From the NCBI GenBank assembly GCA_041648175.1, contig JBAZPO010000001.1:310001-374000 (forward strand): a DNA stretch of 64,000 bases. The letters run 5' to 3'. The position numbers and the translations under genes are program-made. Numbering within the stretch: the first letter of the stretch is position 1; each line of letters opens with the position of its first letter. Shown here one piece after another: positions 16,453-25,474 of the stretch. This stretch comes from Desulfobaccales bacterium (GTDB taxonomy: Bacteria > Desulfobacterota > Desulfobaccia > Desulfobaccales > 0-14-0-80-60-11). A model generated the notes under the pieces. It did not search any database. It was not told where the DNA came from and worked only from the letters and a program-made list of their open reading frames with translations.

Positions 16453-17922
16453 ATGACTACCCTTCGTTCCCATAACGTTGAGCCTCACCTCTTCGTGGTC
16501 CTGGGAGGCACCAGCGACCTGATGCGGCGCAAGCTCCTGCCGGCCCTCTACCAGTTGCGGGCCAGCGGGGCCGTCCCCGACCCCCTGATCATCCTGGGGG
16601 CGTCCAGAAAGACCGGGCTGACGGATACAGGCTTCCGGGCCTTGGCCTTAGAGGCCCTGACCGAGGCTGGCCCCCTTAACGACCCGGCCGGCCAGTGGTG
16701 TAGCGAGTGTCTTTTCTTCCAGAGTCTGGGAGCGGGTACGCCGGAAGACTTTAAAGCCCTGGCGGTTCGCATCCGCTCCCTGGAGGAAGAGCACCATTTG
16801 CCCGGCAACCGGGTCTTTTACCTGGCGATGCCGCCTCAAGCTTATATGCACACCATTGCCGGCCTGGGCGAAGCCGGTCTCAATGCAGACTCGGGCTGGA
16901 CCCGGCTGGTGGTGGAAAAGCCCTTCGGCAAAGACCTGGACTCCGCCATCATCCTCAATGAGCAGATCCACCGGTATTTCAGCGAATCCCAGGTCTACCG
17001 CATCGACCATTATCTGGGCAAAGAGACCGTCCAGAATCTCTTGATCTTTCGGTTCGCCAACGCCATTTTCGAGCCGCTCTGGCATCGGAATCTGGTAAAG
17101 AGCGTCCAGATTACCGTGGCCGAAAGCCTGGGGGTGGAAGGCCGGGCCGGATACTACGATCAGGCCGGGGCCCTCCGGGACATGGTCCAGAACCACCTCA
17201 CCCAGCTCCTCACCCTCACTGCCATGGAAGTGCCGGTTGCCTTCGACGCCGAGAGTATCCGCACCGAAAAGGCCAAGGTCTTGCGGGCCGTCGCCCCGGT
17301 TCTGCCGGAAAACGTGATCTACGGCCAGTATACCCGGGGGAGCATCAACGGCCAGGAGGTGCCGGGCTACCGGGAAACCGCGGGGGTCTCCCCCGATTCC
17401 CAAACCGACAGCTTCGTGGCCTTAAAGCTTTTCGTGGAGAACTGGCGCTGGCAAGGAGTGCCCTTTTATCTGGTAACCGGCAAACGCCTGCCCCGGCGCT
17501 TCACCCAGATCGCCGTGACCTTCAGCTGCCCGCCCGTGTGGGTCTTCGAGCCCCACTACGCCGGGACCTGCAGCCCCAACGTCCTGGTGTTTACGGTGCA
17601 GCCCGATGAAGGCTTCGACCTCCTATTCGAAGTAAAAGCCCCGGGGGAGCCCCTGCAACTCAAGACCAAGCGCCTCCGGTATCGCTACTCCGAAGAGGCG
17701 GTCCCCCTGCCCGAGGCCTACGAGACTCTCCTCCTGGATATCATGGCCGGCGACCAGACCCTGTTTGTCCGGGCCGACGAAGTGGAGTGGGCCTGGCGCA
17801 TCTACGCCCCGGCCTTGGACCCGCCGCCGGGGAGCGTGCAGTTCTACCCCGCCGGCGCCTGGGGTCCCCCGGGCACGGACCTCCTGTTGGAATGGCCGGA
17901 CCCGACTTTGCTTTATCGCTAG
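16453..17922 (+). CDS. zwf: Glucose-6-phosphate 1-dehydrogenase
   Basis: This 489-aa enzyme oxidises glucose 6-phosphate to 6-phosphogluconolactone with NAD(P)+, the entry to the oxidative pentose phosphate or Entner-Doudoroff pathway. RIDHYLGKE (from R183) holds the substrate-binding and catalytic His region. EGRAGYYDQAGALRDMVQNHL and TGKRLPRR are further family signatures. The N-terminal dinucleotide motif is atypical: GGTSDLMRRKL instead of the usual GASGDLAKRKL, so the second conserved Gly is Ser. The ATG fits the family N terminus. No gnd, pgl or edd is adjacent. Confidence 0.9.
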   Translation: MTTLRSHNVEPHLFVVLGGTSDLMRRKLLPALYQLRASGAVPDPLIILGASRKTGLTDTGFRALALEALTEAGPLNDPAGQWCSECLFFQSLGAGTPEDFKALAVRIRSLEEEHHLPGNRVFYLAMPPQAYMHTIAGLGEAGLNADSGWTRLVVEKPFGKDLDSAIILNEQIHRYFSESQVYRIDHYLGKETVQNLLIFRFANAIFEPLWHRNLVKSVQITVAESLGVEGRAGYYDQAGALRDMVQNHLTQLLTLTAMEVPVAFDAESIRTEKAKVLRAVAPVLPENVIYGQYTRGSINGQEVPGYRETAGVSPDSQTDSFVALKLFVENWRWQGVPFYLVTGKRLPRRFTQIAVTFSCPPVWVFEPHYAGTCSPNVLVFTVQPDEGFDLLFEVKAPGEPLQLKTKRLRYRYSEEAVPLPEAYETLLLDIMAGDQTLFVRADEVEWAWRIYAPALDPPPGSVQFYPAGAWGPPGTDLLLEWPDPTLLYR

Positions 17923-18012
17923 ACTGTGGTAGATATTCTTAAAAGCGCGCGGGCTCGCGGGCGTCCGCCCTTCACCTCTAAGTTCCAGCCTATTGCCTGA
18001 GAGAAGTCCATC

Positions 18013-18819
18013 ATGTGGGTCGCGGCAATACAACTCAACTCTACCCCGAACCAGGTAGCCAACCTGGCCCGAGCCCAGACGCTGGTGGAGGAGGCCGCCT
18101 CCCGGGGTGCTCAACTGGTGGCCCTTCCTGAACATTTTGCCTGCCTGGGAAGCGATGCCGACACCGCAGCCGCAGCCCAGCCCCTGGACGGCCCCTTGGT
18201 GACCAGTTTTCGGGAGTTGGCCGCCAAGCTGCGCATTTTTCTGCTCTTGGGCTCCTTTCCCGAGCGCAGCCCTGGAAAAGCGCGCCCGTACAACACCAGC
18301 CTCCTTTTGGCTCCCCAAGGCAAGATCATCGCCCATTATCGCAAGCTGCACCTGTTCGACGTGGACTTGCCCGGCCCCCCGCCCCTCCGGGAGTCGGAGC
18401 ACACCCAACCAGGGGAAGCAGTGGTGACCGTGGCGCTGCCGGGGACATCTTTCACCGCGGGACTTGCTATCTGCTATGATTTGCGCTTTCCCGAACTCTT
18501 TCGAACCCAGGTCAGCCAGGGAGCCAATCTCATCCTCATGCCCGCGGCGTTTACGGCCACCACCGGCCGGGATCATTGGGAAGTGCTGCTCCGGGCCCGG
18601 GCCATCGAAAATTTAGCGTATGTGGTGGCCCCGGCCCAGTTTGGGCAGCACGTGCCCGGCCGCCGGAGTTACGGGCGCTCCCTTATTGTCGACCCCTGGG
18701 GGACGCTTCTGGCCCAGGCCCCTGACGGCGAAGGGGTGATCCTGGCCGAGCTTGACTATGAGCGGTTGCAGCGCCTGCGCCGGGAGTTACCGGCCCTGCG
18801 TCACCGCCGCCTGCACTGA
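18013..18819 (+). CDS. Carbon-nitrogen hydrolase, Nit/omega-amidase type
   Basis: This 268-aa nitrilase-superfamily enzyme has the complete E-K-C catalytic triad: E40 (ALPEHF), K111 (YRKLHLFD) and C154 (CYDLRFPELFR). The CYDLRFPE context and length are those of the Nit1/Nit2 branch, which hydrolyses deaminated glutathione or alpha-ketoglutaramate. The exact substrate cannot be fixed from sequence. The gene lies 90 bp after zwf and 46 bp before the FkbM-type gene, with a small palindromic repeat in the second gap. Confidence 0.85.
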   Translation: MWVAAIQLNSTPNQVANLARAQTLVEEAASRGAQLVALPEHFACLGSDADTAAAAQPLDGPLVTSFRELAAKLRIFLLLGSFPERSPGKARPYNTSLLLAPQGKIIAHYRKLHLFDVDLPGPPPLRESEHTQPGEAVVTVALPGTSFTAGLAICYDLRFPELFRTQVSQGANLILMPAAFTATTGRDHWEVLLRARAIENLAYVVAPAQFGQHVPGRRSYGRSLIVDPWGTLLAQAPDGEGVILAELDYERLQRLRRELPALRHRRLH

Positions 18820-18828
18820 AAAACGTAG

Positions 18829-18850
18829 GGGCGGATTTCAAACCCGCCCT
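18829..18850. repeat. GTAGGGGCGG-type palindromic repeat
   Basis: GGGGCGG and CCCGCCC arms surround ATTTCAAA. Related copies lie at 57311-57337 and, inverted, at 57424-57452. Confidence 0.55.
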
Positions 18851-18865
18851 GCCTCGGAAGGAAAA

Positions 18866-19822
18866 ATGCCTGAAAGTTGGATTAAACCCGGTGCCCGAAA
18901 ACTCTTCCGCTGGTACCTCAGCAAATTTCCCCTGCGGGACGGCAAAGCTTTTTTGTACGCACGCCTCCATGCCGGGCTGGCCCCGACCAACCGTTTTGCT
19001 GTGGTTCGCCTAGACAAGGGTTTTATGATGAACCTTGACCTGCACGACCCGGAGCAGCTCAAAGTCTATTTTTACGGCCACTATCACGAGCGCTACGAAG
19101 CCGATCTGGTGGCGAGTCTTTTGGAAAACGACGACGTCTTCTGGGATATCGGCGCCAATGTCGGCTATTTTACCCTGGTGGCGGCCACGGCTTTGGCGAA
19201 CCGCGGCCAGATCGTCGCGTTTGAGCCGGGCAAAAATGCCTACGCCCGGCTCACGGAAAATATCTCGTTGAATCCTTATGGGAATATCCAGACTTACCCC
19301 GTGGCCGTCAGCGACCGTGAGGGCGAGGCGGTGCTCCACGTTTCCGGCGACATTGCCGACTCTAGCGCCAGCCTCTTTCTATCCGGCGGCGGCCAGGCCG
19401 GGCGCGAGGTCTGCCGCACGGTGGCCCTGGATCAATTCTTGACCACAGAGAATTTGCGCCCGCCCACCCTGATCAAACTGGACGCCGAAGGTGCGGAGTT
19501 GGCCGTGCTCCAAGGGGCTAAGCGCCTCATCTCCCAATCTCCCCCCATGTTCCTGATGGAAATGGAAGAAAAGAACCTGAAAGCCGCGGGAGCCAGCAAA
19601 GCGGCTATCCGGCAATTTCTGGAAGCCTTCGGCTACCGGGCCGCGCATCTGCGCAAAGGCCGCTGGTACGCCACCACTGACCTTGACGCGGTCAAAGGCC
19701 GGAATATCTTCTGGTTCAACCCTGAGGTCGAGACCCACCGCCGCAAAGCCGCGCTGCTGCCGGTCACCTGCTCTTATATCTCTATGCCCCCGCCTTGCTG
19801 CCGAGCCACGATAAATCCATAA
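18866..19822 (+). CDS. FkbM family methyltransferase
   Basis: This 318-aa SAM-dependent methyltransferase has motif I DIGANVGYFTLVAA, followed by VAFEPGKNAYARLTENISLN, a typical FkbM arrangement. A later LIKLDAEGAELAVLQGA is the FkbM-specific D-x-EG(A/Y)E motif. ATG 18866 was chosen because GGAAGG lies just upstream; the longer frame from 18752 would overlap the amidase gene by 68 bp and includes repeat-derived residues. FkbM enzymes O-methylate sugars or polyketides; here a polysaccharide or lipid sugar is the likeliest substrate (inference). No biosynthetic cluster surrounds it. Confidence 0.82.
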   Translation: MPESWIKPGARKLFRWYLSKFPLRDGKAFLYARLHAGLAPTNRFAVVRLDKGFMMNLDLHDPEQLKVYFYGHYHERYEADLVASLLENDDVFWDIGANVGYFTLVAATALANRGQIVAFEPGKNAYARLTENISLNPYGNIQTYPVAVSDREGEAVLHVSGDIADSSASLFLSGGGQAGREVCRTVALDQFLTTENLRPPTLIKLDAEGAELAVLQGAKRLISQSPPMFLMEMEEKNLKAAGASKAAIRQFLEAFGYRAAHLRKGRWYATTDLDAVKGRNIFWFNPEVETHRRKAALLPVTCSYISMPPPCCRATINP

Positions 19823-19861
19823 TAAATATTAGTCAGGGCGGGAAAGAAATGCCTTTCTTTC

Positions 19862-19902
19862 TTCCCTCCCCCTTGATGGGGGAGGGTCAGGGTGGGGGTG
19901 GT
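19862..19902. repeat. CCCTCCCCC...GGGGGAGGG dispersed repeat
   Basis: Arms TCCCTCCCCC and GGGGGAGGGTCAGGGTGGGGG around TTGAT. Same family as 16356-16398. Confidence 0.6.
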
Positions 19903-19922
19903 ATATGGACAAATGCACCGCC

Positions 19923-21248
19923 TTATTCCCCTTCCCCTGATCCCCTCCGTCCCTTGCTAAGTCGGTAGACTATCACCCCCACCAACAGTATCGCCCCCAG
20001 GAACAGCAGACCCACGGGCTTTTTGGCCAGGGCGTATGACGTGGAGCTGAACAACATGAAAATGCAGCACGCGGCAAAGACCAGGGGAACCAGGGGATAA
20101 GCCGTGACCTTATAAGGGCGCGGTATGTGCGGCTCTTTGCGCCGGAGCACGAAAACCGAGAGCCCCGTGGCAAGAAAGAACAGCCACACCACCGGGGCGG
20201 TATACAGGATAGTATCGACAAAAGAACCGGCCGTTAAGACGATGACCAGGCTTAAGGACCCCTGAGCGACCAGGGCCCATACCGGGGTGCCGAAGCGTCC
20301 GCTCCACCTGCCCAAAGGCCGGAAGGATTTATGATCGGCCCCCAGGGCATAGGAAATCCGCGCCCCGGTAAAGATCAGACCATTGACCGCCCCCAGGGCC
20401 GAGATGCAAATAAGGATTGCGATAACCCGCCCGGCCGCCTGAGGAAATACCTTGCTCATCATCTCCACGGCCACCGCCTGGGAGTTGGACAGGCCCATCA
20501 GCCCCAAGGCGGAGAGGAAAGCGCTATTGATTAAGAGATAGAGAGCGGTGACCGCGACGGTCCCGATCACCAGGCCGCGCACGATATTCTGCTGCGGCCG
20601 CTTGATCTCCGCGGCGACGTAGGCCATTTCGTTCCAGCCGCCGAACGTGAACAACACCAGGATAAAGGCCAGTTGCAGCCCTTCCCCTGAGAAAGTCCCA
20701 GAAGCACCAGGCGGAGGTGTCTGGGGCGGAGCCATCAGCCCGACTACACTGATAGCCACCAGTCCCACGATCTTAATTACGGTGAGCAGGTTTTGCGTAA
20801 ACTTCCCCGCTTTGACGCCGCAGATGTTGATGACGGTCAGCACCATGATGGCGGCCGCGGCATAGAACAGCCCGCGGTCTCCAAAAGGAGCATACAGCGT
20901 CTGGGCGTAACGGGCAAAGATAAAGGCCATGAGGGCAATATCGCCGGGCCTGACAATCGCCAATTGGGACCAGCCGAACATATAGCCCGACCCGCGGCCA
21001 TAGGCCCGGGTCAAGTAAATGTAGTCCCCTCCTTCCCGAGGATAGGTGGTGGCCAGTTCCGCATAACAGAGGGCGCCCGTCAGCGCCAGCAACCCTCCCG
21101 CCAGCCAGGCAAGCATGACTCCCGGCCCGCTGCCCAGGCATTTCGCCACGGTCGGCGCGGTTTCATAGATGCCGGCCCCGATGATGATCCCCACAATGAT
21201 GCAGGTTGAATCAAACAGCGAAAGTTCTTGCTTCGGAACTCCCTCCAC
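19923..21248 (-). CDS. APC superfamily amino acid permease
   Basis: This 441-aa integral membrane protein has about twelve hydrophobic segments. The APC signature IIVGIIIGAGIYETAPTVA is in the first helix and GGDYIYLTRAYGRGSGYMFGW lies after the third. It should exchange or import amino acids or polyamines by proton symport or antiport; specificity is unknown. The GTG at 21248 was chosen as start: AAGGAG lies seven bases upstream and helix 1 follows quickly. The open frame extends to 21335, but those extra 29 codons are encoded by a dispersed repeat (21261-21340) and are very unlikely to be translated. Confidence 0.85.
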   Translation of the reverse strand: MEGVPKQELSLFDSTCIIVGIIIGAGIYETAPTVAKCLGSGPGVMLAWLAGGLLALTGALCYAELATTYPREGGDYIYLTRAYGRGSGYMFGWSQLAIVRPGDIALMAFIFARYAQTLYAPFGDRGLFYAAAAIMVLTVINICGVKAGKFTQNLLTVIKIVGLVAISVVGLMAPPQTPPPGASGTFSGEGLQLAFILVLFTFGGWNEMAYVAAEIKRPQQNIVRGLVIGTVAVTALYLLINSAFLSALGLMGLSNSQAVAVEMMSKVFPQAAGRVIAILICISALGAVNGLIFTGARISYALGADHKSFRPLGRWSGRFGTPVWALVAQGSLSLVIVLTAGSFVDTILYTAPVVWLFFLATGLSVFVLRRKEPHIPRPYKVTAYPLVPLVFAACCIFMLFSSTSYALAKKPVGLLFLGAILLVGVIVYRLSKGRRGSGEGE

Positions 21249-21260
21249 CCCAGTCTCCTT

Positions 21261-21340
21261 CCGGTAGCACAGGCTTTCTAGCCTGTGCTCATGTAGGCTA
21301 ACGTCTACGACTACATAATGTCCGGCGTTTTGCAAGAAGC
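21261..21340. repeat. Dispersed repeat with AGCACAGGC/GCCTGTGCT hairpin
   Basis: CCGGTAGCACAGGCTTTCTA leads into GCCTGTGCTCATGTA and then CGACTACA...ATGTCCGGC. A near-identical copy sits at 29528-29607, including the AAGAAGC tail, so the repeat unit is about 80 bp. Confidence 0.8.
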
Positions 21341-21543
21341 TCTTTTGGCAATGAGGATTAAGTATGCCATAAACCAGCCAGGAAGGCGACGATGCCAGGG
21401 TTCTTGCCCGGACGGCAATTTTTCATGTTCACCAATGTATATTGGTTTATACTGGCAATCGGGCTCCCGGTGAAAATAGCCGCGGCCAGTCTCCTCATAT
21501 CCCATAACCAAGGTTTTTAAATCCATCCGGTCAGGAACAATAA

Positions 21544-22752
21544 ATGGTCGCGGTTATCAGAAAATTAACCTTATATCGCTCTGTTACGCTAGTCCTGCTC
21601 TTCGCTCTCGTTTCGGTTCCTGCTCTCGGGGGGGATTCTGATTCTGACTCCCGGAGGGACGCCCAGACCGGCCTGCAAACCGCACCGATTGCGGCCCGAA
21701 ACCCCGCCTATAATGATGGCGCCCGCTTTATCGCCGGTCTCACGAACCCTGGGGGCGCTCTGGCCGCCTCTGAAAATAAACCGGCCTGGATCAAATATGC
21801 CAAATTTATCAACCAGAGCTGGGAGCGGTTCGACGCCAGGCATCTGGCGCCCATGCGGGAGTGGGCCGCCAAGGAGCTCGGCACTGCCGGCGCCGCCACC
21901 GTTTTTTATCCCTTCAGCGGCCCGGATTTCGTCAATATGTATGCCCTTTTCCCCCACGCCAAAACCTACCTGATGATCGCCTTGGAACCTGTCGGCGAGA
22001 TTCCGGATTTTTCCGCCGCGGCTGCAAACCATTTCTTTGCCCATTTGGAACGCTCCCTTTACGATCTTCTCCAACTGAACTTTTTTATAACGGAAAAATT
22101 GAAAAATTCCCTGGGAGAGCCGGAGCTGAAGGGGATTCTCCCGGTCTTATTGTTCTTTCTGGCCAGGGAAAAGACCCAGGTTACAGACGTTCGGTATTGG
22201 GTCATGAAACCGGATGGCACGATCGAGGAATCGCCTGCTGTAGGCCCGAGGCTGGTCAGCCGGGACGACGTTGCCGGGGTGCGTATCAATTTTGCCCGGC
22301 CCGGTTCCGAGGACACGCAAACCCTCTACTACTTCCGGTTTAATCTGCGTGATGATTCCCTCAAGCGTCACGAGAAGTTTGTCTCGTTCCTGAAAGGTTT
22401 CGGTCCCCTCACCACCTTTGCCAAAGCGGCCTCCTATCTGATGCACAAGCCGAGATATGCTGGCATCAGGCAGTTTATCCTGGATCAGAGTCATTATGTG
22501 CTGGAAGGCGATTCGGCCATTCCCGTGAAGTACTTCGACCAGACCGCCTGGAATTTGAAGTTTTTCGGAACCTACACCAGTCCCATCCAGTACTTCAAAA
22601 ATTTCCAGCAAAAGGATTTGGCGGAAATTTATAAAGGAAGCGCGAACGTTTTTCCCCTCCCCTTCGGGATCGACTATTGTCACCGGTTAAACACCTCCAA
22701 CCTCATGCTCGCGTCCAAGAAGGTGGAATTGGCTTCCGGCGATTTAAAATGA
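21544..22752 (+). CDS. Conserved secreted protein of unknown function
   Basis: This 402-aa protein has a cleavable-looking signal peptide (basic head, hydrophobic LVLLFALVSVPALG to about residue 29). The mature part contains a striking FYPFSGPDFVNMYALFPHAKTYL stretch near residues 120-142, followed by ALEPVG, which looks like a conserved core, and ends without a membrane anchor. I do not recognise a named domain. Its stop codon overlaps the start of the next gene (ATGA), so the protein is co-translated with a class A beta-lactamase-like protein that is also exported. A shared periplasmic task is likely (inference). Confidence 0.65.
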   Translation: MVAVIRKLTLYRSVTLVLLFALVSVPALGGDSDSDSRRDAQTGLQTAPIAARNPAYNDGARFIAGLTNPGGALAASENKPAWIKYAKFINQSWERFDARHLAPMREWAAKELGTAGAATVFYPFSGPDFVNMYALFPHAKTYLMIALEPVGEIPDFSAAAANHFFAHLERSLYDLLQLNFFITEKLKNSLGEPELKGILPVLLFFLAREKTQVTDVRYWVMKPDGTIEESPAVGPRLVSRDDVAGVRINFARPGSEDTQTLYYFRFNLRDDSLKRHEKFVSFLKGFGPLTTFAKAASYLMHKPRYAGIRQFILDQSHYVLEGDSAIPVKYFDQTAWNLKFFGTYTSPIQYFKNFQQKDLAEIYKGSANVFPLPFGIDYCHRLNTSNLMLASKKVELASGDLK

Positions 22753-23681
22753 TTTTAAAGCGTTACCCAAACCTCGCTACCGCCCTCCTGCTCGGCCTGC
22801 TTGCGGTGATCCCGGTGAGCCTGAAAAGTGAGGGGGCAACCTCTCCGCCCCTGCCGCTCAGGGTGCCGAACGCAGAGTGGCGTCGTTTAGACCAACGGCA
22901 GGACCAGGGACTCCAGGCCAAGCTGAACCAGGCCTTGCAAAGGGAAAAACTCTGGCAGGCCCTGATCAGCACCGGGAAAATGGCCGTGGGTCTGGTGGAC
23001 CTCTCTGACCCGGCCAGGCCCCGGTTTGCCCAGGTTAACGGCAATACCATGATGTACGCCGCCAGTCTCCCCAAGCTCGCCATCTTGTTGGCGGCCTTCC
23101 AGGGTTTCCAAGACGGCAGCCTCAAAGAAACCTCGCAGATTCGAGCCGATCTCATCGAGATGATCCGCCGGTCGGATAATTTCGCTGCGAGCCAAATGGT
23201 TGCCCGGATCGGGTTAAAGAAAATTGAACGGGTCATCCTGGACCCGCGCTATCAATTTTACGATGCCAAAAAAGGTGGGGGAATCTGGGTGGGAGGCTCT
23301 TTTGCGCGAGATGGCGAACAGAATCCCGAACCCCTGAAAAACCTGATTCAAGCCGCGACGGTCAACCAGGTTTGCCGTTTCTATTACTTACTGGCTTATG
23401 GCAGGCTCATCAACCCGGAGAGTTCCCGGCAAATGCTCAAGATCCTGGCTTTTCCGGACCTGCACGATAAGTTTGTCAGCGTCCTGGAGAAAGAGGTGCC
23501 GCCCAATCGCATGTACCGGAAATCCGGGGAGTTTAGGATATGGTATTCAGATTCAATCTTGGTGTGGGGTCAACCCTTAAAGCGGTATATCCTGGTGGCC
23601 CTGGTTGAGCACCAGCAAGGTGAGCAAATCCTGAGAAAGTTGGCGCGCCTGGCGGAACAAATCTTAAGGCCCCGCCGGTAG
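22749..23681 (+). CDS. Exported class A beta-lactamase-like serine hydrolase
   Basis: This 310-aa protein has a signal peptide (KRYPNLATALLLGLLAVIPVS). The class A beta-lactamase fold motifs are visible: S106-x2-K109 (ASLPK), SDN at 142-144 and KSG at 258-260 in place of KTG. The omega-loop Glu (ExxLN) needed for efficient deacylation is not evident, so it is more likely a DD-peptidase or other penicillin-recognising enzyme than a resistance enzyme. The start at 22749 overlaps the upstream stop by four bases; a longer frame from 22677 would overlap further and lacks a signal sequence. Confidence 0.75.
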   Translation: MILKRYPNLATALLLGLLAVIPVSLKSEGATSPPLPLRVPNAEWRRLDQRQDQGLQAKLNQALQREKLWQALISTGKMAVGLVDLSDPARPRFAQVNGNTMMYAASLPKLAILLAAFQGFQDGSLKETSQIRADLIEMIRRSDNFAASQMVARIGLKKIERVILDPRYQFYDAKKGGGIWVGGSFARDGEQNPEPLKNLIQAATVNQVCRFYYLLAYGRLINPESSRQMLKILAFPDLHDKFVSVLEKEVPPNRMYRKSGEFRIWYSDSILVWGQPLKRYILVALVEHQQGEQILRKLARLAEQILRPRR

Positions 23682-23685
23682 GGCG

Positions 23686-23716
23686 AAAAAAAAACGGGGG
23701 ATCAAATCCCCCGTTT
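23686..23716 (-). terminator. Intrinsic terminator
   Basis: AAACGGGGGAT (23692-23702) pairs with ATCCCCCGTTT (23706-23716) across CAA. On the minus strand the stem runs straight into a long T run (the A run at 23686-23694), ending the dksA-like/sigma factor transcript. It may also work on the plus strand. Confidence 0.85.
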
Positions 23717-23742
23717 CAGGATATGCCAATAGGGTTAAAGGA

Positions 23743-24129
23743 TCAGCGGGACGTGGCCTTGGCCAGCTTTTCCCGATGGGACATGCAGTTGCGGCAGAGA
23801 AGCGCCTCGGGCATGATCTCCAGCCGCCTGGGCTCGATGGGCTGGCCGCAGACCTCGCAGTACCCGTAACTGCCGTTCTCCAAGCGGTTCAGGGCCTCTT
23901 CGATGGCCTCCAACTCCTGCCGTTTCGGTCCCAAGAGGGTGAGATTGGTTTCGGCCATCAAACTGACGGTGGCTTGGTCCTCTTCGTCCCGGGCCGCGGC
24001 CAGCATCTCCTGATAACCGTCGCCGATATTGCTCTTGAGCTGTTGCTTAACTTCCTGCCAGAGGCGCCGCTTCCGATCCAGCAAGCGCTCTTTTACCTCG
24101 TCTAATTTCTCAGAGCTCGGTCCTGCCAT
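23743..24129 (-). CDS. DksA/TraR family C4 zinc-finger protein
   Basis: This 128-aa protein has an N-terminal coiled coil (residues about 5-75) followed by a four-cysteine zinc finger, C-x2-C (CEVC) and C-x2-C (CRNC), in the context GSYGYCEVCGQPIEPRRLEIMPEALLCRNC. This is the DksA/TraR family architecture; the coiled coil enters the RNA polymerase secondary channel and modulates initiation with ppGpp. The DxxDxA tip motif of true DksA is only partly matched (RDEEDQAT), so it may be a DksA paralogue. It lies 49 bp downstream of a sigma-70 gene on the same strand. Confidence 0.85.
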   Translation of the reverse strand: MAGPSSEKLDEVKERLLDRKRRLWQEVKQQLKSNIGDGYQEMLAAARDEEDQATVSLMAETNLTLLGPKRQELEAIEEALNRLENGSYGYCEVCGQPIEPRRLEIMPEALLCRNCMSHREKLAKATSR

Positions 24130-24178
24130 CTTACACTACCTCCAGGATCGATGCCGGGGCCACATCAGAACCCCGACC

Positions 24179-25474
24179 TTATTCCAGAAAATCTTCCAGG
24201 GCCGCTTTGCGGGTGGGATGCTTCAGCCGCTTTAGGGCCTTTTTTTCAATCTGCCGGATACGCTCCCGGGAGACCTTGAAGGCCCGGCCGATTTCTTCCA
24301 GGGTATGCTCCACTTCCTCGCCGATCCCAAACCGCATCTTCATGATCTTTTCTTCCCGGGCGGTGAGGGTGGTCAAAATGGAGTCGGTCTTCTCGCCCAG
24401 TTGGGATTCGAGAATGGCTTCGTAAGGCGATACCGCCTTGTCATTGCGAATGAAATCGCCCAGGCGATCGCCTTCATCGCCCACCGGTGTCTCGAGCGAA
24501 ATGAGTTCATCCGCCAGGTTGGTCACCAGGAGGATTTTTTCCTCCTGGACCCCGGAGCGTTCGGCAATCTCTTTTAAGCTCGGGTCCCGGCCCAGTTCCT
24601 TGAGCAGGTCATAGAAGGCCCGATAGCACCGGTTCCGGATCTCCTGCAGATGCACCGGAATCCGAATGGTCCGGGTCTTGTCATAAATAGCCCGGGTAAT
24701 GGTCTGCCGAATCCACCAGGATGCAAAGGTGCTCAGGCGGTAGCCGGTGGTGTAGTCATACCGGGTCACGGCCTTCATCAAGCCCAGGTTGCCCTCCTGG
24801 ATCAGATCCGAGAAGGTTAATCCCCGATGCAGATATTTCTTGGCGATACTCACCACCAGGCGCAGATTGGCCTTGATCATCTGGTCCCGGGCCTGATTGA
24901 CTTCATCCTCCGTCGCTTTGATCTGGTCGGCCAGGTCTTTGACTTCGGTGGCTTCCGGATGGTGCTTCAACACCATGAGAAGTTTTTGGTGAATCACCTT
25001 GAAAAGCTTTTCCTTGCCCTGGGCGCTTTTGTCCGGGGTCTCATCCCAATGCTGAACCTTCTTTTGCAGGTAGCGGACTTCCTCCAGTTCGGAGTGGGCA
25101 AGGGACACCAATTGCAGGATGTTATCCTGACCCTCTTTGATTATGCGCCCCAAAGTCCGCTCTTCTTCCGGCGACAAAATCGAATACCGCAGCATCTCCC
25201 GGAAATAGGCGGCTACCAAGCCTTCGTGTTCGGGAATGTCATCGGCTTCGATGACATCATCTATTTCCTCATCGCCCCCCTCTGCCGCTACGGGGCCGTA
25301 GCCGGAGGCGTCCAGGTGCTCGGTAACGTCCAATTCTTCGTCAGCTGCGCCCTCAAAGGGCGCGCGGAAGTCTAGAGCTTCCCCTTCCTGTTCTTCAGGG
25401 AGATGAAACTGGTCGTAGGCCAGAAATTCATTCCCGCCAATGTCGATAAATTTCTTAAGGTAATCCTTTTCCAT
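24179..25474 (-). CDS. Sigma-70 family RNA polymerase sigma factor (RpoD/RpoS-like)
   Basis: This 431-aa factor has region 1.2 (GLVAAYFREMLRYSILSPEEE), region 2 (NLRLVVSIAKKYLHRGLTFSDLIQEGNLGLMKAV, then STFASWWIRQTITRAI for 2.3-2.4), region 3 and region 4 (HTLEEIGRAFKVSRERIRQIEKKALKRLKHP). It lacks the long non-conserved insertion of proteobacterial RpoD and has only a short acidic N terminus instead of a clear region 1.1. No dnaG is adjacent. It is therefore either a compact primary sigma or a group 2 (RpoS-like) factor. Start 25474 is preferred: AGGA lies nine bases upstream, whereas the ATG at 25483 abuts the ribosome binding site. Confidence 0.85.
   Translation of the reverse strand: MEKDYLKKFIDIGGNEFLAYDQFHLPEEQEGEALDFRAPFEGAADEELDVTEHLDASGYGPVAAEGGDEEIDDVIEADDIPEHEGLVAAYFREMLRYSILSPEEERTLGRIIKEGQDNILQLVSLAHSELEEVRYLQKKVQHWDETPDKSAQGKEKLFKVIHQKLLMVLKHHPEATEVKDLADQIKATEDEVNQARDQMIKANLRLVVSIAKKYLHRGLTFSDLIQEGNLGLMKAVTRYDYTTGYRLSTFASWWIRQTITRAIYDKTRTIRIPVHLQEIRNRCYRAFYDLLKELGRDPSLKEIAERSGVQEEKILLVTNLADELISLETPVGDEGDRLGDFIRNDKAVSPYEAILESQLGEKTDSILTTLTAREEKIMKMRFGIGEEVEHTLEEIGRAFKVSRERIRQIEKKALKRLKHPTRKAALEDFLE

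Noticed and set aside
17623..18576. 317-codon minus-strand frame across zwf and the amidase gene
   Set aside because: It spans two real genes and their gap, and no motif is present.
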